Shown here piece after piece: positions 31,701 through 42,775 of a DNA stretch of 64,000 bases; the stretch's first letter is position 1; each line of letters starts with the position of its first letter. The stretch lies in NCBI GenBank assembly GCA_004794655.1, contig SMMW01000557.1, forward strand, positions 340,408 to 404,407. Reading direction: 5' to 3'. This DNA is from Marisa cornuarietis. Its lineage: Eukaryota; Mollusca; Gastropoda; Architaenioglossa; Ampullariidae. The position numbers and the translations under genes are program-made. A model generated the notes under the pieces. The model saw only the letters and a program-made list of their open reading frames with translations. It was not told the DNA's origin and made no database searches.

Positions 31701-34700
31701 TAACTTTCTGTACCTAATATGTCTCCTTTGTTTTGCTTGCAGGGTACCATCAGTGAGAAATTCGACACCTGACAATACAGAAAATCAAGAGACACAACAT
31801 GCAAATGCAACGTCACATACAGACAATGCAGTAGCAGACGTGTTACAACAGACAGACACATTACAACCAGTACAAACACAACTTGTATATGGAAGACAAA
31901 CACTTGTACAAGCAACATCATCTTCATCCACAGATAAAGAAGCAACAGAGAACACATTACAACCAGTACAAACACAACTTGTATATGGAAGACAAACACT
32001 TGTACAAGCAACATCATCTTCATCCACAGATAAAGAAGCAACAGAGAACACATTACAACCAGTACAAGCACAACTTGTATATGGAAGTCAAACACTTGTA
32101 CAAGCAACATCATCTTCATCCACAGATAATGAAGCAACAAGAGGTATATATCAGATACAAGCACAACATTTGCATAACACAACACATACAAACAGCACAT
32201 TAGACCCACACAGACAGACTCAACTTTTACAAATGTCACAACACATCAGCCCTGCAGAAACAACTGTTGAAAGAACCCCAGGTCATGCTACAGAGGGGCA
32301 GTCCCTGAGGTAATCATTATAAGCCCTTTGGGATTTTGCTGGTTATATGATAACTTGAACAATTTATCTTGTTACAAATGTTTGTCCCACCATTTGACTG
32401 ATCATTTATCAAAGATATTTTCTTTCCTTATTATAGTGTGCTGTCATGGTTTTGCTTTCTTACCTTATGATTTCAGGTGAAAATTGATAGGGGTTAGGGG
32501 GTATGCCCAAATGCATCAAACTGCATGTATTTGTGGATGTGTCATGTACTCTTTGTGAGTCATTTTTCATATTTGATGTTTGTAAAATTTTTAACGTGTT
32601 TTTATTTTTTTTAGCAGCCAGCTTATCGCAGACAAGCCTAATCAGCCAGATGGTATGTTTTACAGTTATTGTTGTTATCAGTTGACCAAAAATATTGAAC
32701 CAAATGCATGAAGTATCACAATATGCGAGTACAGTATTAGAGCAATGGCCAGTAGTTAATATGTTTGGTCTACGGTTGACACCTTTTTCATGTAGCTTCC
32801 CTGTGTCCAGTGACCTATGGAGTTATGCTGGTTAAGTCTACTAAAGCATAGCAAATCAAAGGGTAAAAGCAAAACGAGGCTTGAACTGTGGTCCTTAAGG
32901 CTGAGTGTTGGGAACACAGCTGGAGACCCTGTCCTATGAAGTCACTGCTGGGGAAACCTGGACAAAAAACTTACCCATTTTAATGTGTGGGCATTCAGAG
33001 TTATTTCAAGATGCCTTTATGAATTGATGTACATTCATGGTGCCAATGAATAATAGGCAGTCCATGATGATGGAACTTGTTTGTGCTTACTATTCTGGTT
33101 ATAGATTTTGTTTAGTGAGTGCTATTGATTAGTTAATCAAAATAAAAGTTAACATTTGTGATATACATTCATGCAGAGCTGACGATGCATAATTTAATTA
33201 ATTTCAATTTAGTCAGAGATAAGACTGAATAAAGCATCTTGTATATAGCGACCTCTGGCTATACATACAAGCATTGGAGCTTCAGTAATTGTATTTATTT
33301 TGGAGCAAAGTAGTGCTGAATGTACATACAGTAGTAAGAAAGCACATCAAGCAGTGTGCACCATAGTAAGGCAACTGATTTTCTCAGTAATGCATGCAAA
33401 GAAAGCACAAATGAAATATATCTGTGGTATGCAGTGTGTCTTGGCAAACATTTATCTGCTGTTTGTGTGATATGTAAAAATACCAAAAAAAAATTATCTA
33501 GATTCTGTTAAAGCAGAGACATTTGCAGGATGCAGTGTCTGATATCAGCTGAACAGATGGCTGTTGTGCTGCCCATCATCAGTCCCAAAATCTGTGACAG
33601 CACCAAATGTACACAAGAAACACCCTGTTTGTAATCATGACAGTATCATGCCTCTGTCAATCAACACCGATTTTTTTGAACACAGTGCTCAGGCTACTGT
33701 TTGTTCCCTCATGAAGGCGAATTATGAAAGGTCTCAGTTGAATGAAACAGATGGGTCATAGTGAGAGCAGACAATGATAAAAGGATTTATTTCTGGAAGT
33801 TTACACTTGGTCTATTTATTTGTGTACAGGTACGGTAAAGAAGAAATCTGCAGACCAACACCAGGAATCCAGTGGAAAAAAGTCAAAAACAGGTGATAAA
33901 TCTTTGTTAATAGATTTGGTAACACAGAGTTATTGTTAAGTGCAGTGATGTATATGTCTTGTCAGTTGATCATAGATATTGTCCTTTGAATGAGAAGTCA
34001 CAGCCTTCTCCTGTACATTCAGATGTGTTTATCAATAGATATATCTGTCTGATGTCAGAAATATTTTTGTTGATGCTGAGTCCCAACTCTTATTTAATGT
34101 TATTGTGCAGGACTGAAAACTCTGTGGACATCAGAGGAAGTAAATATTGTTAAACAGTACTTCAGCCAGGAGCTGGCCGGGCTGAAGCCAGTATCGCGAA
34201 AAAACATTGATAGTTTTTTGGCCACAGAAACAGTTGTCAAAAGGACTAGTGCTGCATTAGGAAATTATCTGTTAAGACACAGGTAACTGCAACACTTACA
34301 CGTCAGTTAATCAGTTAAGCGCACGTCAACGTGAGCCTCTATAGCCAGAAGAAAAAGAGTATGTTTATGTTGTCTCCAATATCAGCCTATGTGGGTGGGG
34401 GGGAATTACCAACCAAGGTCCCACTAGCCAAGACATCAAGAAGTGCAAATAGGGTTGGATAGGACACATCCTGCACAAAACAGCCGACACCATTGCCAGG
34501 TAGGCACTTGAAACCTGGGGAAGAGGAGAGTTGGGAGGCCAAAGCACACTTAGAAAAGATCAGCAAAGAGCAAGGCAGGGATTGCCGGAACCACATGGGC
34601 CCAACTAATGGTGGTGCCAGCTCCACTTAGAATGTATAAAATTGGCATATGATCATTGTTTCTTGTAAAGTTTGAAACAGATAATTTTTTTAATCTTACC

Positions 34701-34746
34701 TTTTACTTCATGTTTCAGGAAGAAAAACAGACCTGATGAGCAGTAG
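28752..34746 (+). CDS. HMG-box / Myb-like accessory protein of the KDZ transposon, 512 aa
   Basis: Ten exons join in frame: 28752-28812, 29468-29619, 30165-30348, 30675-30737, 31001-31211, 31743-32309, 32615-32652, 33830-33892, 34111-34282, 34719-34746, all GT-AG. Residues about 7-55 form an HMG box (AFNVFCSERLK, then FQPEQWGNEWRTLTDSAKKE-Y). Residues 72-223 are an unrecognised conserved region. Residues 224-412 are Gln/Thr/Ser-rich with three 32-residue repeats. Residues about 447-503 (LKTLWTSEEVNIVKQYFSQE...) resemble the Myb/SANT-like domain found in many animal transposon-linked proteins. The tail is basic (RKKNRPDEQ). Likely role: DNA binding or bending at the transposon ends or in chromatin, inferred from domains and position. 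The ATG is the first in the exon, just after an acceptor-like tttatag. Confidence 0.75.
28970..29046 (+). CDS. Possible alternative terminal exon of the accessory gene
   Basis: After the acceptor-like tgtttatag, the frame continuing exon 1 (phase 1) reads ERTHYHQLKKKNDKLLKKAL, then RNKKE and a TAA stop. Use of this exon would give a 46-aa lysine-rich protein without a full HMG box. Skipping it gives the full-length protein. It is identical in both transposon copies. Whether it is used cannot be judged from sequence alone. Confidence 0.3.
31858..32145 (+). repeat. Three 96-bp tandem repeats inside the accessory gene
   Basis: Units start at 31,858, 31,954 and 32,050, each encoding TLQPVQTQLVYGRQTLVQ-ATSSSSTDKEATEN in the gene frame. 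The unit length is a multiple of three, so unit gain or loss keeps the frame. Other frames, including the minus strand, are also stop-free over most of the array, producing long spurious open frames. Confidence 0.9.
34424..34626 (+). mobile_element. RTE-type LINE 3' fragment in the last intron of the accessory gene
   Basis: It reads DIKKCK-GWIGHILHKTADTI and GRGELGGQSTLRK with GPN, matching the C-terminal tail of the 6.0-8.6 kb LINE (KRKWGWIGHTLRK...GRPR). Stops interrupt it. It is present in both transposon copies, so it inserted before the duplication. Confidence 0.6.
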
Positions 34747-35336
34747 TGCATCACAGCAGCTTGTCACCAGCACTGATGATGCTTGGGGTGTTGGACTGAG
34801 TCTGCCGATGGGCATTTTGTACCTTCAAGACTTATAGTTTTCAGTGCCATGAGTTTACTGATTAGGGGTTCTTTCTGGGTACTCCAACTTCTTTATCACC
34901 AACCACCTGTTTGATAATGTTCGATGATGCATATGGCCCGCAAGATCATTCAATCCAGCCTGCCAAGGCAATGGCAGGTTTCAGTAAATCTGTGAGCATG
35001 TATCATAACAACTTCAATTTATATTAAGTGAGTAATCATAAATTTTGCGAGACAAGCAAGAAATGTCTGTTGTGGGATGAAACACATACACATGACAAGC
35101 CAGACGCGTATGCTTCTTGTCAGCTGCCTGCAGCCTATATGTGGACGATTTTAGATGCATGTTACCTTAACCCCAAATTGTGAGTAGAGCACTTCCAGAT
35201 TTCCTTTAAAAGTTGTTCAATTGGAACAAAAGGAACAAATGGTAGTTACAGGCAAATAGTGCATCACAGCAAGTAAAACACAAACTTTGCAATCGCAATG
35301 TACATAAAAATATTTTAAAGACACACCTACAGCATT

Positions 35337-35450
35337 GTAGCTGGGGTGGGGAACATTTTTTGTCCTCCAAGGGCCATTTTGACAGCCATAGCATCATTCA
35401 CAGACCATACAAATTTATCAAATTAAAAATTAGCCTGCTTTATTTGGTTA
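35337..35450. mobile_element. hAT-like transposon end fragment
   Basis: The sequence gctggggtggggaacatttt followed by ccaagggccattttgac, catcattcacagaccatac and attagcctgcttta resembles the 5' end of widespread hAT elements. The other end is not identified. The same fragment is at about 63,768-63,881 in copy 2. Confidence 0.45.
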
Positions 35451-36525
35451 AGCTGTAGTTTTGCCACAGTGTATTACCACTTTTGCAAATGTGCATTCCC
35501 AGCCTGCCTTGCACTGTTGTCCTCTGAGTCACCATGATCCACCTTTTTGTAATAAGGTGAGCAAAATCTATGCTATGAAAAGCAAAACGAACCAAATGTC
35601 TAGAGTTTGTAAAATATATGTTCATAATTAAAAAGTTCCTAGTGCATGAGTATTAGTACACACATACTTCATCCAAATTGATGAGTTCATGGCATTTACA
35701 AAGGGTCTACTCACATAGACGTGCTTCACGTGCACAAATAAACTCATAAGCTCAAACTAGTTTTTACCAGCCAAATCATTTTCTCTTGCTCATCCTTTGG
35801 AAATCCGTGGCAAAATAATGTTGGACACCTGAAGGTTTGAACTGTACACTAAGGTACGCAGCAATGTCAATCATTTTTCTTCCATTGTATGAGTAGACAT
35901 GGTTGAAGAACGCTATTTGTATCAACAACTGTCGTCAAACTAAGTTTCAACAAGTGTGGCTTAATGTTACACAATAACCAGCATCCTGTATGTATTGTTG
36001 TATGCACTGTTGCAGAATGTTGGTATGGTCAACAGATAAACCATGTATTTTGTGCTGTTTTCTCGCTAAAATCTGTTACTTTTCTAATTTTGAAAACATT
36101 CTGATGTGGTTTTTTTGTAATGTTCATATCATTTGTTATACATATAACAGATTCATTCAGACCTTGCAGCCAACCATAACCCATAACTGCAGACTTACAT
36201 TTTTAAATCATACAACCTATGTTGTGCATGCAGAGTAAATAGGAATTGATTTGGAAAGGTATGAATATAGTGATGAATAAATAAACTTGAAGTGCTGCAC
36301 AAGAAACCGACAACGCAGTGTTTTAATTTCTTGTCAGCAAACTTGGTGGAATGCACGGTAATTGTATTTGCACTCAACTAGTACATATGCATGATTTTAT
36401 TATTTTCAGATTATACTTTGCAGCCATGTGCAACTCTTGAAAAGGCATACTTGTGACATTCAGCACAGTCGCTGGATGTACGCCGAATAAAGGGGAACAA
36501 TGTCATAATTTGAAACAGTATGGGT
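35451..36525. other. Transposon interior without recognised genes
   Basis: AT-rich sequence between the accessory gene and the LINE fragment. No exon, repeat array or protein motif was recognised. Confidence 0.4.
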
Positions 36526-37405
36526 TATAAGATAAGATAAAACTTTATTTATCCCTGGGGGCAACTCGATAACCAAACATAAAAAAACCATCACAACACA
36601 TTCATGTTTCATTCATTCACATTCGGCACCATTCAAAAGTCACACAGCCAAAACAACGAATGACAGCCGCAGTCTGTTAGTCCTGCATGCAGGTACACAA
36701 AATCGGCGGACCGAGGGAGCTGGAGAAACTCGACCGACAGGACATGCCTGTCATCACAGAGGATTGTAGACACTTTCAGAAATGTCTGCCTGTTGTACAG
36801 AGTCTGAAGAGAACTCTGGGCTGTCCCAATGACTTTAGAGCAGGTGGATACCACACGATGTAGGCAGCTCTTGTCCTTCACCGATAAACTGTTGTAGAAA
36901 CAGATAAACCAGAAGGACACCACGCTTTCTATGTGCAATCTATAAAAAAGCTGAAGAAATTGGTGGGAGACAGAGAAAGACTTCAGCTTCCGGAGAAGGA
37001 AGAGGCGCTGTTGAGCCTTCTTCACGACAGCTTGAGTGTTGACATCCCAGCAAAGTCGCCTGTCGAAGATGGTGCCCAAGTATTTAAAAACGAACAATTT
37101 CCACCTCCTTGTCGTGGATGACACTTACAGGACTTGGTGGAGAATTCCGACGGAAATCAAAGACCATCTCTTCGGTCTTACTCACATTAAGTTCTAAGAA
37201 ATTGTCATCGCACCAGGCAATAAATTCATTCAAAGCTACACCGTGGGTATCTGCTGGCCCGCTAAGGAGAGACAGCAGTTCCGTGTCATCAGAACAGTTG
37301 ACGATATATTGACTTTCATGGTTACTGCGACAACTGTTGTTATACAAAATAAACAGGAGTGGGGATAAAACACAGCCTTGAGGTGCGCGCGTGTATACAC
37401 ACAAT
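36526..37405 (-). mobile_element. L2/Rex-like LINE 3' fragment nested in the KDZ element
   Basis: Minus-strand reading gives APQGCVLSPLLFILYNN (RT block), CSDDTELLSLLSG (a decayed YADDT box with Ser for Ala and Cys for Tyr), VSKTEEMVFDFRR, FKYLGTIFDRRLCWDVN, and QQRLFLLRKLKSFSV. The 3' end is ccagggataaataaagtttt followed by a (TTATC)n-like tail at 36,540-36,526, typical of L2-type elements. It is 5'-truncated and slightly frameshifted. Confidence 0.75.
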
Positions 37406-38089
37406 CACGTATTAATCCGGAATTTGTTTTCAGGGACGGATCAGCACTCTGGCGGGAAGGTGGGTGGGTGTTGGTAACTTCTAGACATTAAGTTGTATGA
37501 GAGATGGTCAGTATCGTAATGGGGACGAAGGGCGCAGCACGGCTCGTTGATGCAGAGGCTGCTAAATCTCAGCCAGTCTTAGGTAATGGTGAGTTGGAAA
37601 ACCCATCCAAGCTTTTAGCAACCATTTCCTCCGCATTGGACATCGGTGTCGATCTTCGCTCCCCATCCAAGATACCATGAGGACGGTTTTAGGCAACATC
37701 GTCGATCCAGATTACATGACTGTGCTAGACACGCTTACGCCACATCACTGTTAAGATAGAGGGTTTCTGCATCATCCTAGGTGGCAATTAACCATGCTCT
37801 GAAAAGAGTAAACGCTTTTGCGCTCACTGTAGGAGATTGGCACTGTACGAGCAGGCTATTCAGGCACCGTCACAGAAATGTGTGCGCCTCGACGCAATAT
37901 GAGAAAGTGAGTAGGGTCGCGATTGTGGTGAGTAGCTAGTGTGAGTGGGCCCTACTGTTCTACGCTTGTGTCGGCATTGCGCTAAATGACGTAAAGCATA
38001 CTTTACGTGAGGTGAGAAGTGCTTAGAAGATAAGACTTCATTTACCCCAGTGTCACGATCAGATTATGGAGGGAAGCACTGTGCAAAAG
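37406..38089. other. Unassigned GC-richer spacer
   Basis: About 0.7 kb between the LINE fragment and the TTAGGG-type array. No reading frame with recognisable content. Confidence 0.35.
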
Positions 38090-39365
38090 CATAAAACAGG
38101 GTTGGGATTTAGGGTTGCGATGCGTCACCAGGGTTAGGGTTATTCCGTGTGACTAGGGTTAGGGTTTAGAGTCAGGGTGTCACTAAGGTAAGGATTTAGG
38201 GTTAGGGTTTTAGGGTTAGAGTGAGGGTTAGGAGTTTTGGTAAGGAGGGTTATGAGTTAGGATTGTTAGGAGTTAGGGTTTAGGGTTAGGGTTTAGGGTT
38301 AGGGTTTAGGGTTAGGGTTTAGGGTTAGGGTTTTAGGGTTAGAGTGAGGGTTAGGAGTTAAGAGGTAGTGTTAGTGTTTTAGGGTTAGGGTTAGTGTTAG
38401 GGGTTAGGGTTTAGGGTTTGGGTTGAGGGTTAGGGTTTTAGGGTTAGTGTTAGGGTTAGGGTTTAGGGTAAGTGTTAGGGTTAGATTTTAGTGTTAGGAT
38501 TAGGAGAGGGTTAGGGTTAGGGTTAGGGTTAGGGTTAGAGTGAGGGTTAGGAGTTAAGAGGTAGTGTTAGTGTTTTAGGGTTAGGGTTAGTGTTAGGGGT
38601 TAGGGTTTAGGGTTTGGGTTGAGGGTTAGGGTTTTAGGGTTAGTGTTAGGGTTTAGGGTGAGTGTTAGGGTTAGATTTTAGTGTTAGGATTAGGAGAGGG
38701 TTAGGGTTAGGGTTAGGGTTAGAGTGAGGGTTAGGAGTTAAGAGGTAGTGTTAGTGTTTTAGGGTTAGTGTTAGGAGTTAGGGTTAGGGTTTAGTGTGAG
38801 GTTAGGAGTTTGGAGGTAGGGTTAGGGTTAGTGGTTTAGGGTTAGGGTTAGGGTTAGTAGTTAGGGTTAGGGTTTAGGGTGAGGGTTAGGGTTAGATTTT
38901 AGGGTGAGGATTAGGAGATAGGGTTAGGATTTTGGGTGAGGGTTAGGAGTTAGGAGGTAGAGTTAGGAGTTAGGGTTAGGAGTTTAGAAGTAGGGTTAGG
39001 GTTAGTGGTTTAGGGTTAGGGTTAGTGCTAGGAGTTAGGGTTAGGGTTTAGGGTGAGGGTTACGAGATAGAGTTAGGATTTGGGGATTAGAGTTAGGGTG
39101 GGGGGTAGGGTTTAGGGTGAGGTTTTGGAGTTAGGGTCATAGTTTTGTTAGGAGTTAGGGTTAGGGTTTCACTAGAGGTAGCATTTATGGTTAGGGTTTT
39201 GCTGTTTTACCAGGGTGAGGACTTTGAGAGGGTGTGTCACTAGGGTTAGGGCTTAGAGTTGGTGTTTCACTAAGTTTAGAGTTATTCTGTCACCAGGAGT
39301 TAGGGTTTAGGTCTATGCTGTGTAACCAGTGTTTAGGGTCACGCTTTAGGGTATAGGGTTAGGTT
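38090..39365 (+). repeat. Degenerate TTAGGG-type (telomere-like) repeat tract
   Basis: About 1.3 kb dominated by ttaggg, tttaggg and variants (ttaggag, gtgttagg), G-rich on the plus strand throughout. Higher-order repetition is visible: a block of about 170-190 bp beginning gagggttaggagttaagagg recurs near 38,345, 38,542 and 38,724. It is an interstitial tract inside the transposon, not a chromosome end, because unique sequence and the transposase gene continue beyond it. Confidence 0.9.
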
Positions 39366-40054
39366 TCCAGATCATAGAACAGCATACGATGACATGAGTT
39401 TTAGATACTAGGCAGCAAAACAATGGAACTTTATCCGCTTCCATATCCGCCACCTATATCTGCCATTGAATCGCAAGAAAGTGCAATACAGACACCTTTT
39501 TTGAGCATTACTACCAGCAACGGTCTACACATTGTTGCAGAGGGTAGAGGTCGAATGGCTCACAGGTATAGACTGTCCCTTTTTCACGCCGGATTCCCAC
39601 ACCCTATCCAAGCATAGCAACAGCCTGCTACTTCTATGATACGTTGTAAACACACAGACACGTATACAATTTTGTCACTCATTTACAACAAATGCCACAT
39701 TCTTTTTTCAATCCCTTTTCAATTTATTGAACATACACTTTAACAACGCACAGTAAGCTAGCTATTGGTGATAAGTCAAGCGGTTGATTTACAAGGATAG
39801 TGTTTGTCTGACCAGATATATCTCCCTACTAGATGCAGAGTAAGGAAAAAGGGACAATTGTATGATAGATTGATTTATTGAAGAGGCCTTTGGCCCATTT
39901 CAAGGGGAATTCAAGCAGTACACAATACAATATAAAACAATGCAATAAAACATACATCATAAGACACATGAACTGTATGATGCGTTAAATATTCAACTAT
40001 TAGTTAAATTTTGCACTTTGATGGCATCATACATGTAATCTGCTACATTATGAA

Positions 40055-40720
40055 CTATAAACTTGCTAGTTGCATGGATAAACAAAAAGCAGATGAATTT
40101 TCGTAATACTGTTTAGGAATATATTTCTTTCTCAATATACTGTATCTTGGGCATAAGAACACAGCATCTGCCCGTTTCTCCATATAACATGGCATTAGGT
40201 TGCGAGAACGGACACTAAGAAAGCGTTTTAATGGAAACAAATGAAAACTTTCAATAATGTTCAAATTCACCCCCAATCCCTATACCTCAGCCCCATATGT
40301 CAAAATAGGTAATATTTGTACATCTAAAACTGAAATAAAACTAGTGGTGAATGCACAACATGTGTCCAAAACATACGTAGAATACCAAGGACACATTTTT
40401 TGAAAAAAACATCACTTGTAGATATCTGTTCATATTTTCAACTTTTACCGCCTCCTTTCCTATACGGCATTTCTCCCTCGCTGCTAGGTAGCCCCCATTG
40501 CGGAAAACATTTCATTTCTCGAGATTCGTAGCCAAGCTTAGCTGTTTGCCAGTACTATATAGAGTATCTAATTTAACTTGAAGGCCTTGTAGGGTATCTG
40601 AAGTAAGAATTAAGTCATCAGCAAATAATAGGATTACAATATGTAGTAGGTCAGGGCTTAGCTGTAGTCCATTTTTACCATGCTCGATAATATTCTTTGT
40701 TAACGTGTCAATGAAAAAGG
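40055..40720 (-). mobile_element. Decayed non-LTR reverse transcriptase fragment (copy A)
   Basis: Minus-strand residues across several frames include LLFADDLILTSDTLQGLQVK, QLSLATNLEK, YFDIWG and NAMLYGETGRCCVL, the palm-C and thumb regions of an animal LINE reverse transcriptase. It is repeated at 43,350-44,015 within copy B. Many stops; inactive. Confidence 0.6.
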
Positions 40721-41734
40721 GAAAGGGACAATGATGTGTGTGTGGTGGGGGAAGGGTACTGAGATATTGTGAGGATGGTATGGACAGACCTGTCCACCTT
40801 GTGGGGCCCTGCTGAAGCAGCGTTCCTCAGACATAACCCCATCCACAAGAGTGGGAAGGTGGGTGCAGGTAAGCTTAGGAGATGATAGGTCAGGCAACTC
40901 TAGGTATGGCAGAACTGCTTTGTTAATAACCAGTACATTGATGCAATGCCTACCACAAAGTGACTCAATGATTTTCATTCTTGGAAAATTTTTGAATAAG
41001 CTTCCGTACATTTTCTTACAGTCAACAGAAATAAGTAAACAGTGGCTACAGAAATTAAAAATTAAGCTAAATAAACCAATCCAAAATGTAGTATTCCAGT
41101 TAAGTTCTTATGCATATGTTTATGTACTATAACTTCCTTGATTAGTAAGATGGTGCTTAAGTAAATAACATGATACCTGAATGAACATTCCTGGACATCA
41201 ACTTTCCTGTAACCAAAAGCTGAATTTTATTTCCTTTTATTATTTACTGCCATCAATTCTAATTTTTATGAGGAGAACAAGCTATCAAATGGCAGTAGGG
41301 ATATGTTGTGTATAATTCTTTTCCCAGATGATGGTCTGTAAACATACATGTTTAGATGAGCTGTCAATGGTGTGTGTGTGTGTGCATGTGTGATGTTGTA
41401 GGTGCATACCTGATTTTCTTCTTGTTTTTTTTTAATCTATATATATTTATATTATACATGTTACTTGCCCACTTCCTTTTCCTCCTCATGTTTTCAATTT
41501 GTTCATTCAGTGTTGAACTCGAGCACATTCCCATATTCAAATTGCTCAATGGGACAAACAAAGTTGGTCATTGTCATTGTCATATATTTTGCCATTGTAA
41601 TGAACATACTGGCTGGTGGCTTGCTCCAGGGTTGCATATAGAGTGTGATGAATGGCTTGTTTCTGTGGGTGAAAGTGACTGGATGCCCCTGTGAATGTGC
41701 CTTCTAAGTACACTAATCAAAAGAAAACACATTG

Positions 41735-42000
41735 TTACAAAAATAAATATAAGGTTACACCACTGTTGGTCCAAAAATGTAGCAATGATCTTGCTACAAG
41801 CTTCCTCAAGTAGCTCTCATCAATAGACGTGAAAGAAGTCATCGGAACACCAGCAAATGGCACAGAATAGTCCTCCTCACACTCTGGCAACTCACAAGCT
41901 GCACTCTCAAGTCCAGCACTAATTTCCTTTATGTTATTAACAAAGAAGGAAGACAGCTGATCAGCAGCTGACTTGACATCCACCTCAGGAAGAACCGTAC
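41735..42000 (-). mobile_element. Non-LTR linker fragment (copy A)
   Basis: The minus-strand open stretch VKSAADQLSSFFVNNIKEI...TSFTSIDESYLRKLVARS resembles the segment between endonuclease and reverse transcriptase of CR1-type LINEs (ADxFxxFFVxKIxxI...FxxIxExxLRKLI). It lies downstream of the stop of the transposase exon copy. It is repeated at 45,499-45,764. Confidence 0.45.
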
Positions 42001-42068
42001 AGCAAGATGTTTACAATGTCAAAAGCCTTTCTGACAAAACTGAGTAAAGAAAGTAAAAGTTTAACAAA

Positions 42069-42661
42069 TTATGGAAAAGAGTTTTCTTCCTCTTCCTCAT
42101 CATCAGATTCTGAGTCGATATCTGAGTTAAGATCACTAATTACATCTATTAATTCATCTTTGTCATCAGAATTTTGAAAAAGTGGTTGGCGAGTGGAGAC
42201 TGAAGATGACAGTAGACTGGAGACTGAGTAGTCAATACTGACTTCTGCAAATCCTGGCTGCCCACTAAATTTGGCATGAAGATCTCTTAGTTCGTTTTCC
42301 ACTTTCAGTTTACTTATGGACCTAACATGTGCTATAGCACGGTCATATCGACTGTCTCGGTCTGACGGCTGGCATAATGAGACATTCTGCTCCATCAGCC
42401 ACTGCTGTAATAGGCTGATATCCTGAATAATGCGCTCTTCTTCTTCTTTTCCGCGACAATATTCTGCCGCACAGTTGGCTGCCCTCACTTGCTCTGTGTT
42501 CAGATCTGGTGTTATGCAGGCATACAGAGCTGACTCAGGATCTGCTAGCTGAGCTATTGAAATGTTGGGAAGCTCATTTTTCAGTAAGTCCCTGATAGAC
42601 TGTAGTTGCATGCTGGTTGTCTGAAGCTTCTTTGAGAGTCTCTGGGCAATTTTTTGTCCAT
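42069..42661 (-). pseudogene. Extra copy of the last transposase exon (copy A)
   Basis: It is identical in the translated part to the terminal exon at 45,833-46,425, including the acceptor ttctacag and the acidic C terminus ending EEEEENSFP. It lies 3.8 kb beyond the exon actually adjacent to the rest of the gene. It could serve as an alternative terminal exon, but the encoded protein would be the same. Confidence 0.7.
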
Positions 42662-42775
42662 CTGTAGAATAAAATAAATTAGATCCATTACTTTCAAAGT
42701 TTACAATAATCACTAAATATTAATGGATCCAAATTCTGCATACACATGCCGTGCTTGAAAATGACGCAATTTTTT

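Larger units (their letters stand above)
39481..42775. repeat. Internal duplicated segment, copy A (3.3 kb)
   Basis: This segment is repeated by copy B (42,776-44,337; offset 3,295 bp) and copy C (44,338-46,526; mostly offset 3,764 bp). It contains decayed LINE pieces, a short unexplained open frame and a copy of the last transposase exon. The three copies are nearly identical, so the event is recent or an assembly effect. Confidence 0.85.

Noticed and set aside
31667..32239. 190-codon minus-strand open frame
   Set aside because: It is antisense to the repeat exon of the accessory gene and stays open only because the 96-bp unit lacks stops in several frames.
38090..39365. Chromosome end (true telomere)
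   Set aside because: The repeats are degenerate and flanked on both sides by transposon sequence, so they are interstitial.
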